Shown: one piece after another, positions 1-7,189 of the stretch | How the letters are laid out: the number at the start of each line of letters is the position of its first letter | Numbering within the stretch: position 1 is the first letter of the stretch | Virus record (IMG/VR): IMGVR_UViG_3300033388_001070 | Span: 1 to 41,170 of that record | Source: a virus | DNA length: 41,170 nt | Reading direction: 5' to 3' (one strand) | Program-made: the position numbers and the translations under genes | Notes under the pieces: model-generated | Told to the model about the DNA's origin: nothing | The model's input: the letters and a program-made list of their open reading frames with translations, nothing else | Databases searched by the model: none

Positions 1-120
1 CTTGCACGACTGGGTACACATAAGCTTGTTTTTTAAGATATCGTCCAGTGTTTCTTCTTCAAACTTCCCAAATCTGCACATAGCACAACACTCTGCCGTT
101 CTGATGTTAGGCCGTTCCAT
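1..120 (-). CDS. Small Cys-rich phage protein, N-terminal part (cut by the window edge)
   Basis: An ATG at 120-118 follows a good AGGAG ribosome site and opens 40 codons that run off position 1. The visible part holds a CCAMC motif and a later CTQSC, so two Cys pairs suggest a small zinc-binding fold. If the window ends are joined, the frame continues at 41170 without a stop and ends at 41114, giving a 58-residue protein. The function is unknown. Confidence 0.6.
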   Translation of the reverse strand, partial: MERPNIRTAECCAMCRFGKFEEETLDDILKNKLMCTQSCK

Positions 121-122
121 TT

Positions 123-437
123 TCAATTCTCCTTATCTTCGTTAGCCCCTGTTACTGGGGAGGGTGGTAAAATTATATCTTTCCAGTGAGTGATATACTT
201 AGCTGACTGATATGTTATATCTAGCCAAGGATCGAATCCGACACTGCAATATTGCGAGTTCCGTACCCGTTTGCCGTCTGTGACATGCACATACAGAGAA
301 GTTCCACTGGCCTCGCATTTTGGCAATCTCTCCTCCACGCTTATCCATCGTTCCTTGTCTAGCTGGGCCTTAAGCTCTTTAATATGGTCTTTATGTACGA
401 TTATCTGAGAGTACAATTCTTGTTTCGTTTCACTCAT
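123..437 (-). CDS. DUF551 family phage accessory protein
   Basis: A 104-residue protein. An N-terminal helical, charged stretch (about 1-28) is followed by the DUF551 signature: WISVEERLP at 31-39, a central strand segment, and ITHWKDI near 82-88 before a Pro-rich tail. DUF551 proteins are short accessory proteins common in tailed phages, with no known biochemical role. Its stop lies only a few bases before the next leftward gene at 120, consistent with one operon. Family assignment is firm; function is unknown. Confidence 0.8.
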   Translation of the reverse strand: MSETKQELYSQIIVHKDHIKELKAQLDKERWISVEERLPKCEASGTSLYVHVTDGKRVRNSQYCSVGFDPWLDITYQSAKYITHWKDIILPPSPVTGANEDKEN

Positions 438-444
438 AATCTAT

Positions 445-480
445 TCCTCTCTTAAGGGGTTAGTAGTTCTGGGTTGTCGG
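445..480. repeat. 36-bp perfect direct repeat, copy 1 (copy 2 at 1111-1146)
   Basis: The 36 bases here are identical to 1111-1146, 666 bp away and in the same orientation. On the minus strand each copy encodes the C-terminal residues DNPELLTP, a stop codon, and the GAGAGGA ribosome site of the next gene. The repeats bracket the ASCH-like gene. Confidence 0.9.
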
Positions 481-1105
481 CTAGTTCAAAGTCATAGACA
501 AAGCACCAGTCGTTGCGTTCCCATGAGCCGGGGTAGATTGAGTTCCAGAGTATTTCAAATCCTTGCTTTGCTGTGCATGGGTAAGAGCCGCATGGTTGCT
601 TCTCACGCGGTGTACCCTCTCTTATTGCATCGTTCTCACTTATATCCTGCACCCGCTCACACCTTACCTTCGTTACTTTCAGGAATATGCGGGCAGCCCA
701 TTTCGGCATGTGGATTGATGGGATTGTAGTCGCCGGTCTTGCATGCCAGTTATGCCACCACCATTCTTCATATTCAGCAGGACACTCTATTATCTGATCA
801 TCGGCAAGGTATTCAATACAGTAAGTACCATATTCAAACTTGTCTCCCATGCCATAGCAAATAGCCCTTATATTCTCTCGCACATAAAGAATGTCGCCGG
901 TCTGGTATTTAGGGTTTGGCAATGAGGTCATGTTTCCATGCTCGTCCGAAAGGAACATCTTATCTGAAGGGTAGTCCCAACCAAGCGTCCAAGTCGTAGC
1001 GTTTGGCATTAGTATTGGCTGCGGCTTTGTCGGCCTTCTATCCTGCGTCTGCCTACCAGCAAGGATATTCTGTACGGCCTGTGTGTTACATAGCATTGGT
1101 CTCAT
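452..1105 (-). CDS. ASCH/PUA-like phage protein
   Basis: A 217-residue protein resembling a widespread phage family. It begins MRPMLCNTQAVQNILAGR followed by QDRRP, has a central GDILYVRE, then PSIHMPKWAARIF and RVQDISENDAIREG, and a final aromatic block before FELA. These features match ASCH-like proteins, a PUA-type fold usually linked to RNA or nucleotide-modified nucleic acid binding. The last residues (DNPELLTP) are identical to the end of the neighbouring YopX gene and are encoded in the 36-bp repeat, so the C-terminus was probably exchanged by recombination. The role in the phage is not known. Confidence 0.7.
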   Translation of the reverse strand: MRPMLCNTQAVQNILAGRQTQDRRPTKPQPILMPNATTWTLGWDYPSDKMFLSDEHGNMTSLPNPKYQTGDILYVRENIRAICYGMGDKFEYGTYCIEYLADDQIIECPAEYEEWWWHNWHARPATTIPSIHMPKWAARIFLKVTKVRCERVQDISENDAIREGTPREKQPCGSYPCTAKQGFEILWNSIYPGSWERNDWCFVYDFELADNPELLTP

Positions 1106-1110
1106 ATCTT

Positions 1111-1146
1111 ATCCTCTCTTAAGGGGTTAGTAGTTCTGGGTTGTCG
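1111..1146. repeat. 36-bp perfect direct repeat, copy 2
   Basis: Identical to 445-480. This copy encodes the native C-terminus of the YopX-like gene. YopX proteins typically end in a similar D-N-P-E-L-L motif, so this is the likely donor copy. Confidence 0.9.
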
Positions 1147-1697
1147 GTGGTGTTGCCTATAACTTCACCGATATTAATGCAATCAAGTATATCTTGCGGT
1201 GTTTTAACATCGAACCCAGCCGCCTTGATATGGCACAGAATACACTCATTAAATTCTTCATCACTTATTGTAGATGGTAAATCGAAAGCGGAATATATTT
1301 CTTCGACACCTGCGATATAGCCTGACTGTCTGTCCATTTCTACGCCTGTGATTTCTTCAACGTAATCAATTACACGATAAAGAGCCGTTACTCGCGTATC
1401 GCATTGAAACCGTCCATTATTGATCTCAGGCTCACTAGTAAGCGGTTCGTCAAATTCAGGAGTTATGCACAAAGTCTTTTTTATATCTCCTGGGTATTTA
1501 GGCTTACCGTTCTTATCGTCAAGCCCTGTGTATTGGCCTACTGAGTCTGGGTGGATGGGGTGGTAAACAATCCCTCCGTCTATTTGCTCAAGTATTCTAA
1601 GCCCGCTATTTGGGTCGTTAGCAGCCGTAACGTCAACGAGCCATCCGTATACCCATTTATTACTTCTTCCTTTAGTCTTTCCTCTGTACTGTCTCAT
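1119..1697 (-). CDS. YopX family protein
   Basis: A 192-residue protein with the YopX layout: an N-terminal W-V-Y-G-W-L strand, then VGQYTGLDDKNGKPKYPGDI near 53-72, and a C-terminal EVIGNTTDNPELL. YopX proteins are small accessory proteins of phages and prophages with no established function. The middle part (about 80-165) is longer than in the shortest family members and rich in acidic residues. It lies in the leftward early operon between the replication gene cluster and the ASCH-like gene. Confidence 0.75.
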   Translation of the reverse strand: MRQYRGKTKGRSNKWVYGWLVDVTAANDPNSGLRILEQIDGGIVYHPIHPDSVGQYTGLDDKNGKPKYPGDIKKTLCITPEFDEPLTSEPEINNGRFQCDTRVTALYRVIDYVEEITGVEMDRQSGYIAGVEEIYSAFDLPSTISDEEFNECILCHIKAAGFDVKTPQDILDCINIGEVIGNTTDNPELLTP

Positions 1698-1759
1698 GTC
1701 TACTCTCCTATTTCTGTTAGTAGTTAGTTATCTTTTCTTCTGTCACGTGATCTATCTCC

Positions 1760-2182
1760 TTATTTAAAGTTTAAAATGCTATAGCGGTATTGATTCATTT
1801 TCATTTGTGCATCAGCGCCGAAGAAAAGCGTATACTGTGTCGGCTCAAGTTTGCATCCCGTGAGGAATTTATTCATTTCATACCTTGCGCCTTCCTCATT
1901 TCGAGCCGTGACCACGCAATTCTTATGCTTTCCGTTAAGATCGTTCACAGCCCAGCAGTCGTACAATAAGCCGTTTATCTTGCCACCTCCTGCCATGTTA
2001 CCCACTCGCTGCTTAATCGCCTTAAACGGGATAGAGGCGTACTGGCTGTCAATCCTAGCGTCCTCCATGATCTGAATTGCCTTTTGAACCATAACATTTT
2101 GGAATATGTCGTTCAGTAGCTTAATCTCAATGTCGGTAATCCGAGGCCAAAGCTCCTGTGCTGTCTGGGTTACAGAATACAT
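1760..2182 (-). CDS. Hypothetical protein following the replication initiator
   Basis: A 140-residue protein of unknown family. It is mostly helical in its first half, then has a Gly-rich turn (NMAGGGKINGLLYDCW) and a mixed C-terminal half. The start overlaps the end of the upstream initiator gene by 13 bp, so the two are probably translationally coupled. That suggests, but does not prove, a replication-related role such as a loader or accessory factor. No Walker motif is visible, so a DnaC-type ATPase loader is unlikely. Confidence 0.7.
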   Translation of the reverse strand: MYSVTQTAQELWPRITDIEIKLLNDIFQNVMVQKAIQIMEDARIDSQYASIPFKAIKQRVGNMAGGGKINGLLYDCWAVNDLNGKHKNCVVTARNEEGARYEMNKFLTGCKLEPTQYTLFFGADAQMKMNQYRYSILNFK

Positions 2183-2991
2183 TTTTTCTCCAATCGTTCT
2201 AGTTGGTCTTTATTTTTACGCTCTTGGGCTTGTGTTTCCATTTCCACGAATGTTAATTTGGATTTACTTAGAGTTTGGCCGTCCTCTGCGACTTTCAACT
2301 TGAATAATCCAGTCCAGCCCCCGCATATACTCTGCTCGATCATGGCTATTGCTGTTTCTACTGGGTGCTTGGCTAACATCTTTAATTGCTTACTGATTGT
2401 CGATGGCGTTAGTTTCTTTTTGATCTCGGTCCGGTGTTGTGTCCATTCAGACCATGCTTTGTAAAATGTAGGGTCTTGTAACTCAGTTGGAAATATAATC
2501 TCAGGGGTTGTTTTCTTCGGTGGTTTTTTCGCTTTGTCTTTATTCTTATCTGTATCTTTATCTTTATCTTTATCCTTGTCTTTGTCTTTAATGGTTACGG
2601 AACTATTAGGTAATGATTGTTTAATCATTAAGTAACTATCTCCGTATAATTCATTAACATAATCATATAAACCCTTTTCTATAAGTATGTTACGAACTGA
2701 GACAATAGCAGGCTTATTGCTGTTTAATCCCTTGGGGTATTGGAATTTCAGGTATTTAGCTATAAAGTAAAATTTAGGCTTGAATAACAATCTACTGTCA
2801 AATACCTTTTCCAATTCATCTATTTCCCATTGGATATTACAACAGAAGTTCATCATTCTCATATTGACCTTGCCGACTCCGGCATGGTCGCAACGATCCA
2901 ATAAGTATTCCCAAACGATCTTGCAATCATTGTCTAGTAATGAGTACCATTCGTCTTCCCATTTATTTTTATCAGTGAATCTCTTAGGCAT
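2170..2991 (-). CDS. Phage replication initiator / replisome organiser (O-like)
   Basis: A 273-residue protein. The N-terminal ~120 residues resemble the winged-helix domain of phage replisome organisers (W-Y-S-L-L...IVWEYLLDRCDHAGVGKVN). The centre is a low-complexity Lys-Asp linker (about 136-157), encoded by hexanucleotide-like repeats near 2545-2592. The C-terminal ~110 residues form a second domain (FYKAWSEWTQHR and later helices), as expected for recruiting host helicase loading. No phage polymerase or helicase is visible, so it probably recruits the host replisome at an origin that may lie within or near this gene, as in lambda O. It overlaps the HNH gene upstream by 8 bp. Confidence 0.65.
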   Translation of the reverse strand: MPKRFTDKNKWEDEWYSLLDNDCKIVWEYLLDRCDHAGVGKVNMRMMNFCCNIQWEIDELEKVFDSRLLFKPKFYFIAKYLKFQYPKGLNSNKPAIVSVRNILIEKGLYDYVNELYGDSYLMIKQSLPNSSVTIKDKDKDKDKDKDTDKNKDKAKKPPKKTTPEIIFPTELQDPTFYKAWSEWTQHRTEIKKKLTPSTISKQLKMLAKHPVETAIAMIEQSICGGWTGLFKLKVAEDGQTLSKSKLTFVEMETQAQERKNKDQLERLEKKCIL

Positions 2992-3253
2992 TACTTATCC
3001 CCTTACTTCTATTGCATGCTCTGCAAAGTAATTGCAAGTTAGCCTCTTCGGTCTTGCCACCTAAGAACTCCGGGTGAATATGGTCTATCTCAAACATAAT
3101 ATAACCATACCCATATATACCTTTCTCAGCGGCGGTATAGAATCGAGGAATACCAATCTTGCCGCAAATCTGGCAAGTGTAATTATCTCGTATTGCAACA
3201 TGACGCATAATATGCTTTGGCATGTATTGCTTTTTAAAAGCGACTGAGGTCAT
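2984..3253 (-). CDS. HNH endonuclease
   Basis: An 89-residue HNH nuclease. CQICGK near 34-39 gives the first zinc pair, FEIDHIHPEFLGGKTEEANLQ (about 58-78) holds the catalytic His and the downstream Asn, and LLCRACNRSKG supplies the second zinc pair. It may be a homing-type or host-DNA nuclease, or a packaging-associated nuclease. It is directly preceded by its own promoter and a pseudoknot RNA (3271-3389), an arrangement repeated at other HNH loci in this genome. Confidence 0.85.
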   Translation of the reverse strand: MTSVAFKKQYMPKHIMRHVAIRDNYTCQICGKIGIPRFYTAAEKGIYGYGYIMFEIDHIHPEFLGGKTEEANLQLLCRACNRSKGISNA

Positions 3254-3270
3254 AATTTACCCCATAGAAA

Positions 3271-3349
3271 AAGCTTCGCCACCGGAAAACCACCACAGAA
3301 TTGTCGGTAACGAAGCTTGAATATTTGGTTATTATTAGCGGTGGTTTTC
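3271..3349 (-). ncRNA. Type B pseudoknot RNA / leader (B3)
   Basis: On the minus strand the order is stem 1 (3349-3340), loop, stem 2 (3318-3311), loop, stem 1' (3294-3285), a 6-nt spacer and stem 2' (3278-3271). Stem 1 pairs perfectly over 10 bp (GAAAACCACC with GGTGGTTTTC) and stem 2 over 8 bp (AAGCTTCG with CGAAGCTT). The interleaved order makes an H-type pseudoknot. Stem 2' runs into a U-rich stretch, so it could act as a terminator or attenuator. The HNH start codon lies about 18 nt further on. It starts close to the predicted transcription start of the promoter at 3362-3389. Confidence 0.65.
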
Positions 3350-3361
3350 ATAAGTGCCTCA

Positions 3362-3389
3362 ATTATAGCATATTCCAATTCAATGTAAA
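3362..3389 (-). promoter_or_regulatory. Sigma70-type promoter for HNH/replication genes
   Basis: Minus strand: -35 TTTACA (3389-3384), a 16-bp spacer, and -10 TATAAT (3367-3362), with TG one base before the -10 box (extended -10). It would start a transcript near 3355, just before the pseudoknot RNA, and drive the HNH gene and the replication initiator. Confidence 0.75.
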
Positions 3390-3422
3390 GAAAAATCTTT
3401 CAATTATTTTCAATTTTATCAA

Positions 3423-3665
3423 TTATTTTCTCTCATGCTCAGATTGCATATGGCTCATTGTTAGTGATGTTTGGTCAAGGTAGACAGTACAGGGCATACC
3501 TATTTCGTTCAGTCGCAGCAATTCGCTGTCTAGATCGCCCTCAAGCACGAAATAAAACCCAGACTCAGCCATTAGCCAAGTCCGTGGATATTCCGGCTTT
3601 GTGGATATTCCCTTGCTTCCATACTTCCATTTGGCGTGTTCTTGTAGAAAGTCGTTACTGTTCAT
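3423..3665 (-). CDS. Hypothetical protein
   Basis: An 80-residue protein with no recognised family. It has a Trp/Tyr-rich first half and an acidic centre (LEGDLDSELLRL). The start overlaps the tail of the upstream interrupted zinc-ribbon frame. It is the last gene before an AT-rich stretch and the promoter at 3362-3389. Confidence 0.6.
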   Translation of the reverse strand: MNSNDFLQEHAKWKYGSKGISTKPEYPRTWLMAESGFYFVLEGDLDSELLRLNEIGMPCTVYLDQTSLTMSHMQSEHERK

Positions 3666-3921
3666 TTGCTATTTCCTTTGGCTTAAACCCACCGCATTTC
3701 AAAGACGCAACATTGCTGGAATGCCGGACTTTGTCGCATAACTTCTTGAACTTCCGGCAGAAACACAATTTCTAGGTATTCCCACGCTTGCGAAATCTGC
3801 ATTCTCGGCAGTAATCAGGCTCAATACGCCTGTATTGGTACGGCTGATTGGTGGGCCTTGATCTTTCTCGCATGTCTGACGTGTTTATTGTCTTGCTGGA
3901 TATTCTTTCTGATGATCTCAT
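3655..3921 (-). pseudogene. Zinc-ribbon protein interrupted by an in-frame TAG
   Basis: The ATG at 3921-3919 overlaps the stop of the upstream gene (ATGA), as in neighbouring genes. The frame encodes 49 residues ending after YCRECRFRKRGNT, then a TAG at 3774-3772. It continues in the same frame with KLCFCRKFKKLC and later KCGGFKPKE to a normal stop at 3657-3655. Together the two halves make one plausible four-or-more-Cys zinc-ribbon protein, which neither half does alone. TAG is a normal stop in many genes here, so codon reassignment is unlikely. A nonsense mutation, a sequencing error or readthrough are the options. The first 49 codons may still be expressed. Confidence 0.55.
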
Positions 3922-4262
3922 GTTTTCCCCTTAGAATTTGATATTCTATGCCTCACTGAAGCAATGCAACTATGAAGCAACCCTGCTCTATCTAAGTCTG
4001 TAAGGGTGGATTGGAGGCGTAGGTTAAGGAATTTTAGCAGTTCTTTTTGTTTCATGCCGTAAGCTCTAACGTATCTTGTATTAATCTTGCTGTATCGCTC
4101 AAGCTCGAATTTCTCAGGGTCTAGCAAGAACGCCTTTAGCCTACCTCTTTTGTGTAGCTCGTGATACGCCTGTCGTGTATGACCCCATTTTTCTACCATT
4201 TCTCGGAAGTTCATTCCGTATATAGATTTAAACTTTGAGGCGGTATTTCTTGTCTGTGCCAT
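3918..4262 (-). CDS. Hypothetical basic protein
   Basis: A 114-residue, strongly basic protein (many Lys/Arg, for example HELHKRGRLKAF) with an all-helical look and no clear motif. A central block with FREMVEKWGHTRQAYHELHK could be a helix-turn-helix-like segment, so DNA binding is possible but not shown. It lies in the leftward operon, flanked on both sides by frames that carry in-frame stops. Confidence 0.6.
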   Translation of the reverse strand: MAQTRNTASKFKSIYGMNFREMVEKWGHTRQAYHELHKRGRLKAFLLDPEKFELERYSKINTRYVRAYGMKQKELLKFLNLRLQSTLTDLDRAGLLHSCIASVRHRISNSKGKT

Positions 4263-4265
4263 TTC

Positions 4266-4433
4266 TTACTCCCTTATACTCTCAATTCGCTCATTTATAA
4301 TTTCTTCATAACCCGGACTGTGCTTAAATTCCATCAAGTCCCGGTATAGCTTACATGCTTTTTCTGTGAAGTTCTTGCAAGATGGCGTATGATCGGTTTA
4401 CCAGAACTTATTTTTCTTGTTTTCGATTTTCAT
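4266..4433 (-). pseudogene. Small protein interrupted by an in-frame TAA
   Basis: The ATG at 4433-4431 abuts the stop of the upstream gene and encodes MKIENKKNKFW before a TAA at codon 12. The same frame then continues for 43 codons (including CKNFTEKACKLYRDLMEF and IINERIESIRE) to a proper stop just before the next gene's ribosome site. The second part has no usable ATG near its beginning but looks like a real helical protein. It is best read as one 54-residue gene broken by a nonsense codon; an internal TTG or ATG start for a shorter product is also possible. Confidence 0.5.
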
Positions 4434-4658
4434 TTACTCGGGGTCTAAACCCTTGCGTTTATCTTCCAGTTCTTCATCGAACTTGCGTTTTATATCATTG
4501 AAAGCTGGTATGTTATCTTTAGCCATTGACCTTTTAGATGGAACGAGCCAGCGACAACCGCAGGAGCTACATTTCATGCCGCTGGCTCTTGTTCTTTCTC
4601 TAGCGCTAAGCCATGTTGGCTCTGAACATTCTTCACAGATGAATTTATACCTGCTCAT
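4434..4658 (-). CDS. Zinc-ribbon protein
   Basis: A 74-residue protein starting at the ATG at 4658, chosen over a TTG two codons upstream because AGGAG is well placed for it. It has CEECSEPTW near the N-terminus and KCSSCGCRW near residue 30, forming a rubredoxin-like zinc ribbon. A charged helical tail (KRKFDEELEDKRKG) follows. The role is unknown; such ribbons often bind nucleic acid or phage/host transcription proteins. Confidence 0.7.
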   Translation of the reverse strand: MSRYKFICEECSEPTWLSARERTRASGMKCSSCGCRWLVPSKRSMAKDNIPAFNDIKRKFDEELEDKRKGLDPE

Positions 4659-4694
4659 AATCAATTCTCCTTAATTCTTTATAGTTCTCACGGC

Positions 4695-5045
4695 TTACTC
4701 GTTCTTCAAGTCCTTAATCCCGCTAAAAACAACGGGCAGCCAGTGAGGTTTTTTGTAGCCTTTTGTGATATATGCAGCAGACTTAGCTATTGGCATATTC
4801 AAAGAACATCCATCGGCGTAATAAACCAAAACACTGCATGGCCGAAAAGCGATTATCTTAAGTGAAACTAAAACATTTATCGCTTCAAGGGCAGACTTCG
4901 ACACATTCGCCCATAAATAAACATTCGTATTGATTGTTAGGGCTTGGTCCCCCTTAAACCCTTCAACGCGATTCTCTAGGTCAACAAAAGAAAACCCGGA
5001 CCTATTTTTAAGGGCTTTGTATATTCTCTTTTCCATCTGCTTCAT
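4695..5045 (-). CDS. Hypothetical protein
   Basis: A 116-residue protein. The start at 5045 was chosen because GGAG lies just upstream and an in-frame start further up would overlap the previous gene. It begins with a basic amphipathic helix (MKQMEKRIYKALKNRSG) and continues with mixed strands. It might be a winged-helix protein, but no diagnostic motif is visible. It is co-directional with the recombination genes upstream. Confidence 0.6.
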   Translation of the reverse strand: MKQMEKRIYKALKNRSGFSFVDLENRVEGFKGDQALTINTNVYLWANVSKSALEAINVLVSLKIIAFRPCSVLVYYADGCSLNMPIAKSAAYITKGYKKPHWLPVVFSGIKDLKNE

Positions 5046-5046
5046 A

Positions 5047-5523
5047 CTAATTCTCCTTACTATCAAGTTCGGGTGGATCATCAATTATTATCCCAATTTC
5101 AGGCCCGGCAAGGAATATCCGTACAACCTCAAAAAGCCTGCTTGCCTGTTCTTTGTTCATGTCTCTCAGCGTTATCGGCTTACCATCATCGCTGAATGTC
5201 GGGCTTATCAGATACATAAATTGATGCAAGAAATCTTTGTCAATCGGCACTCCATTCGGCACGTTTTCCCTTGCACTATTCAACAGGAATATCATCAGTT
5301 TTTCAGTGGTGATATGTTTCTCTTTGGCTTGCTCTACTGCATTTGCAATCATATTCCCGAAGATCAACCCAAGCTGTGCCTGACTCTTGCCGTTGTTTGG
5401 TATTGTCAGTGACCATTTAAAGTGCTGGCCTTCTTTAACTTTGCCCCACTTCTCTTGCCATTGCCTTTGTACAGCGGGGTCGAAGTTAGGCTTTCCGTTT
5501 AGTTTTGTTCCTAAGAAGTCCAC
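5047..5523 (-). CDS. NinB-like recombination protein (tentative)
   Basis: A 158-residue protein with KSQAQLGLIFGNMIANAVEQAKE near 46-68 and a helical C-terminal half. The layout (a short strand region ending in K-S/N-x-A/D-Q, then long helices) and its position next to a YbcO-like nuclease and ERF/exonuclease genes recall NinB/Orf-type single-strand-binding recombination mediators. Sequence similarity is weak, so this rests mainly on context. It overlaps the YbcO gene by 13 bp. Confidence 0.45.
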   Translation of the reverse strand: MDFLGTKLNGKPNFDPAVQRQWQEKWGKVKEGQHFKWSLTIPNNGKSQAQLGLIFGNMIANAVEQAKEKHITTEKLMIFLLNSARENVPNGVPIDKDFLHQFMYLISPTFSDDGKPITLRDMNKEQASRLFEVVRIFLAGPEIGIIIDDPPELDSKEN

Positions 5524-5813
5524 AATTTTCCCTCTTTCATTAAGATTTGCTGAGTCCTGAAAACACCCTCATAGAACCACACAAGCACTTGATTGTCAGT
5601 CCATCCAGTTACTTGCCGCCCATCAACTACATCATGGCAAGCCGAGCAACAGTACGCACCGAACTCGTCTGGTGGCTTCATGCCCATACCGCACATAAAT
5701 AACCTCTTATTATTCGGGTGAGCAAGTATCGTTGTCTCTGGATTCCGGTTGCACACATCCGGTATCATTACGGTACAATCCCTGTCTTTGGCTTCTCGTC
5801 TCAGGTTTATCAT
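5511..5813 (-). CDS. YbcO/DUF1364-like nuclease
   Basis: A 100-residue protein starting MINLRREAKDRDC, with PDVCNRNPETTILAH, CGMGMKPPDEFGAYCCSACHDVVDGR and a C-terminal helix. This is the DUF1364 (YbcO) pattern: conserved Cys residues and a CSACHD block that binds zinc and carries the nuclease His. YbcO is a small HNH-like nuclease found in lambdoid nin-type regions. The product likely acts in phage recombination together with the neighbouring ERF and YqaJ proteins. Confidence 0.8.
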   Translation of the reverse strand: MINLRREAKDRDCTVMIPDVCNRNPETTILAHPNNKRLFMCGMGMKPPDEFGAYCCSACHDVVDGRQVTGWTDNQVLVWFYEGVFRTQQILMKEGKLWTS

Positions 5814-5838
5814 TGCTCAGTCCTTTCGGTTAGGGTGC

Positions 5839-6288
5839 TTACTTGAATACCTTTACTGTTAATGTCTTTCTTCCCCAGTTTAACGCTCTCTGGTGTCCCG
5901 AAACGCCATCTTTATCTTCAAAGAACAGATCAATCTTATTGCCCTTAATAGCACCACCCCTGTCCTGCACAACCGCCCTGCCGTAACCAGGAACCTCCAT
6001 GACTGTACCAAAGTCGTAATTACGGGGTGCGGCTATCAGTTTGCCCGTAGCAGGAAAGCCAGAGGCCGTAACACCGTCTGACCATTGCCCGCAGCAGGAT
6101 TCGCAGGGACAGTAGGCAGAGACATTCATTTCTATGGCATCAAAATAGACCTCTTCAGCTATAACTTCCGGTGTCTGTTCGTGCGTGCAGTTTGCTATAT
6201 TTACTCCGAAAATGAAAAGCATACCTGCACTGATAATCAATAAAGCAAGCAACGCTCCGCCTAAAATTCCCCATAATATATATTTCAT
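5839..6288 (-). CDS. Membrane-anchored 3D-domain murein hydrolase (candidate endolysin)
   Basis: A 149-residue protein starting at 6288, where GGAG lies about 11 nt upstream; a longer in-frame start lacks a site. Residues about 3-33 form a hydrophobic signal-anchor, so the catalytic part would sit outside the inner membrane. The C-terminal ~95 residues are a double-psi beta-barrel 3D domain, like RlpA/MltA: AYCPCESCCG early, then VVQDRGGAIKGNKIDLFF with the conserved Asp residues, and ALNWGRKTLTVKV. 3D proteins cut glycan strands, so this is the best endolysin candidate. It lies apart from the putative holin at 25297. Confidence 0.75.
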   Translation of the reverse strand: MKYILWGILGGALLALLIISAGMLFIFGVNIANCTHEQTPEVIAEEVYFDAIEMNVSAYCPCESCCGQWSDGVTASGFPATGKLIAAPRNYDFGTVMEVPGYGRAVVQDRGGAIKGNKIDLFFEDKDGVSGHQRALNWGRKTLTVKVFK

Positions 6289-6351
6289 TTTTTCAATCTC
6301 CAAAATTAAAGTGTCAATAAACGGCCATCCCTGGCCACTGTGCAATCCGTT

Positions 6352-7179
6352 TTAGTTTTCATCCCCGAAGTGGCCGGACTGTTCGTTAGGGTCGGCTTCG
6401 TAAAGGTCAGAATCTCCGTAATACTTCAAGAGCCACGCAGAAGCAGTCTCGAACCTGTCGGTAGTAGGCCATTTCTGGTTGGTTTCTTTGAAGATCGCAC
6501 CAATACGCGTTATATTGACAACGAAACCCTCTTTAGGCGGCATGGCAAGTGCGAGCTTTTCTAAGACAACCCTTTCTTTGTCGGTCATTGGCTTAATTGC
6601 TGGCGGTGCGTCCACGTTTGGGCCTCCGTTGCCGTCATCGTCCATTTCGCCAGTCGAAAGACCAGTCAGGGCAAGAATGGTGTATCTCTCGAGATATGAA
6701 ACAGTAGACGCTATTTGCTGGATTTTATTCTTCTTGCCGGAGTCGTCAGGTGGTGCGAAAAGTGTTGCCTGTTCGCTATGCCCTGCTCGATGGGTAATCC
6801 TGCAAGTAACGTAAACCATGCCGTCTTTTTGGTCCGGCTCCCATGAAGCAGACAAGCCATGCCCAGCCAGAGCCTTATTGATAGTAGTGGTTACATTGCT
6901 CAAGCTGGCGTGTTTGTACCGAGTTTGTCCGTATTCTACTTTTTGATCCTTGGTGATTATCGGTGGATCTTCTTTAAACGACGCCATCGCAACATGGTAG
7001 GCTTTCCGGGCTTCGTTGGCTTCGTATCGCTCGCTTAACTCCTGGAGCTTTGCCATTTGGTCAACGTCTATCTTAACACCAGACTGCATCATCTGTGCGA
7101 TCTGTACCATTGGTGGCGCGTCAGGTGCAACCTGTATCTGTGTTGGTTTATCGTCTACTTTTGTAATTTCATTGTCCAT
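6352..7179 (-). CDS. erf: ERF-family single-strand annealing protein
   Basis: A 275-residue protein. The core (about 55-180) matches ERF proteins: ARKAYHVAMASFKEDPPIITKD, YKHASLSNVTTTINKALAGHGLSASW, a segment with CRITHRAGHSEQATL, and KKNKIQQIASTVSYLERYTILALTGLSTGEMDDDG. ERF anneals single strands generated by a 5' to 3' exonuclease, here probably the YqaJ protein 11 bp upstream. Together they form a lambda Red-like recombination pair, used for circularisation and concatemer formation. The C-terminal ~95 residues are divergent. Confidence 0.88.
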   Translation of the reverse strand: MDNEITKVDDKPTQIQVAPDAPPMVQIAQMMQSGVKIDVDQMAKLQELSERYEANEARKAYHVAMASFKEDPPIITKDQKVEYGQTRYKHASLSNVTTTINKALAGHGLSASWEPDQKDGMVYVTCRITHRAGHSEQATLFAPPDDSGKKNKIQQIASTVSYLERYTILALTGLSTGEMDDDGNGGPNVDAPPAIKPMTDKERVVLEKLALAMPPKEGFVVNITRIGAIFKETNQKWPTTDRFETASAWLLKYYGDSDLYEADPNEQSGHFGDEN

Positions 7180-7189
7180 CGTAAATCTC

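Noticed and set aside
228-241. tRNA-like T-loop sequence
   Set aside because: The GATCGAATCC is inside the DUF551 gene, and no acceptor or anticodon stems can be formed around it. No tRNA or CRISPR array was found elsewhere.
3655-4433. Stop codon reassignment in the phage
   Set aside because: TAA, TAG and TGA all end clear genes throughout the window, including structural ones, and no suppressor tRNA was seen.
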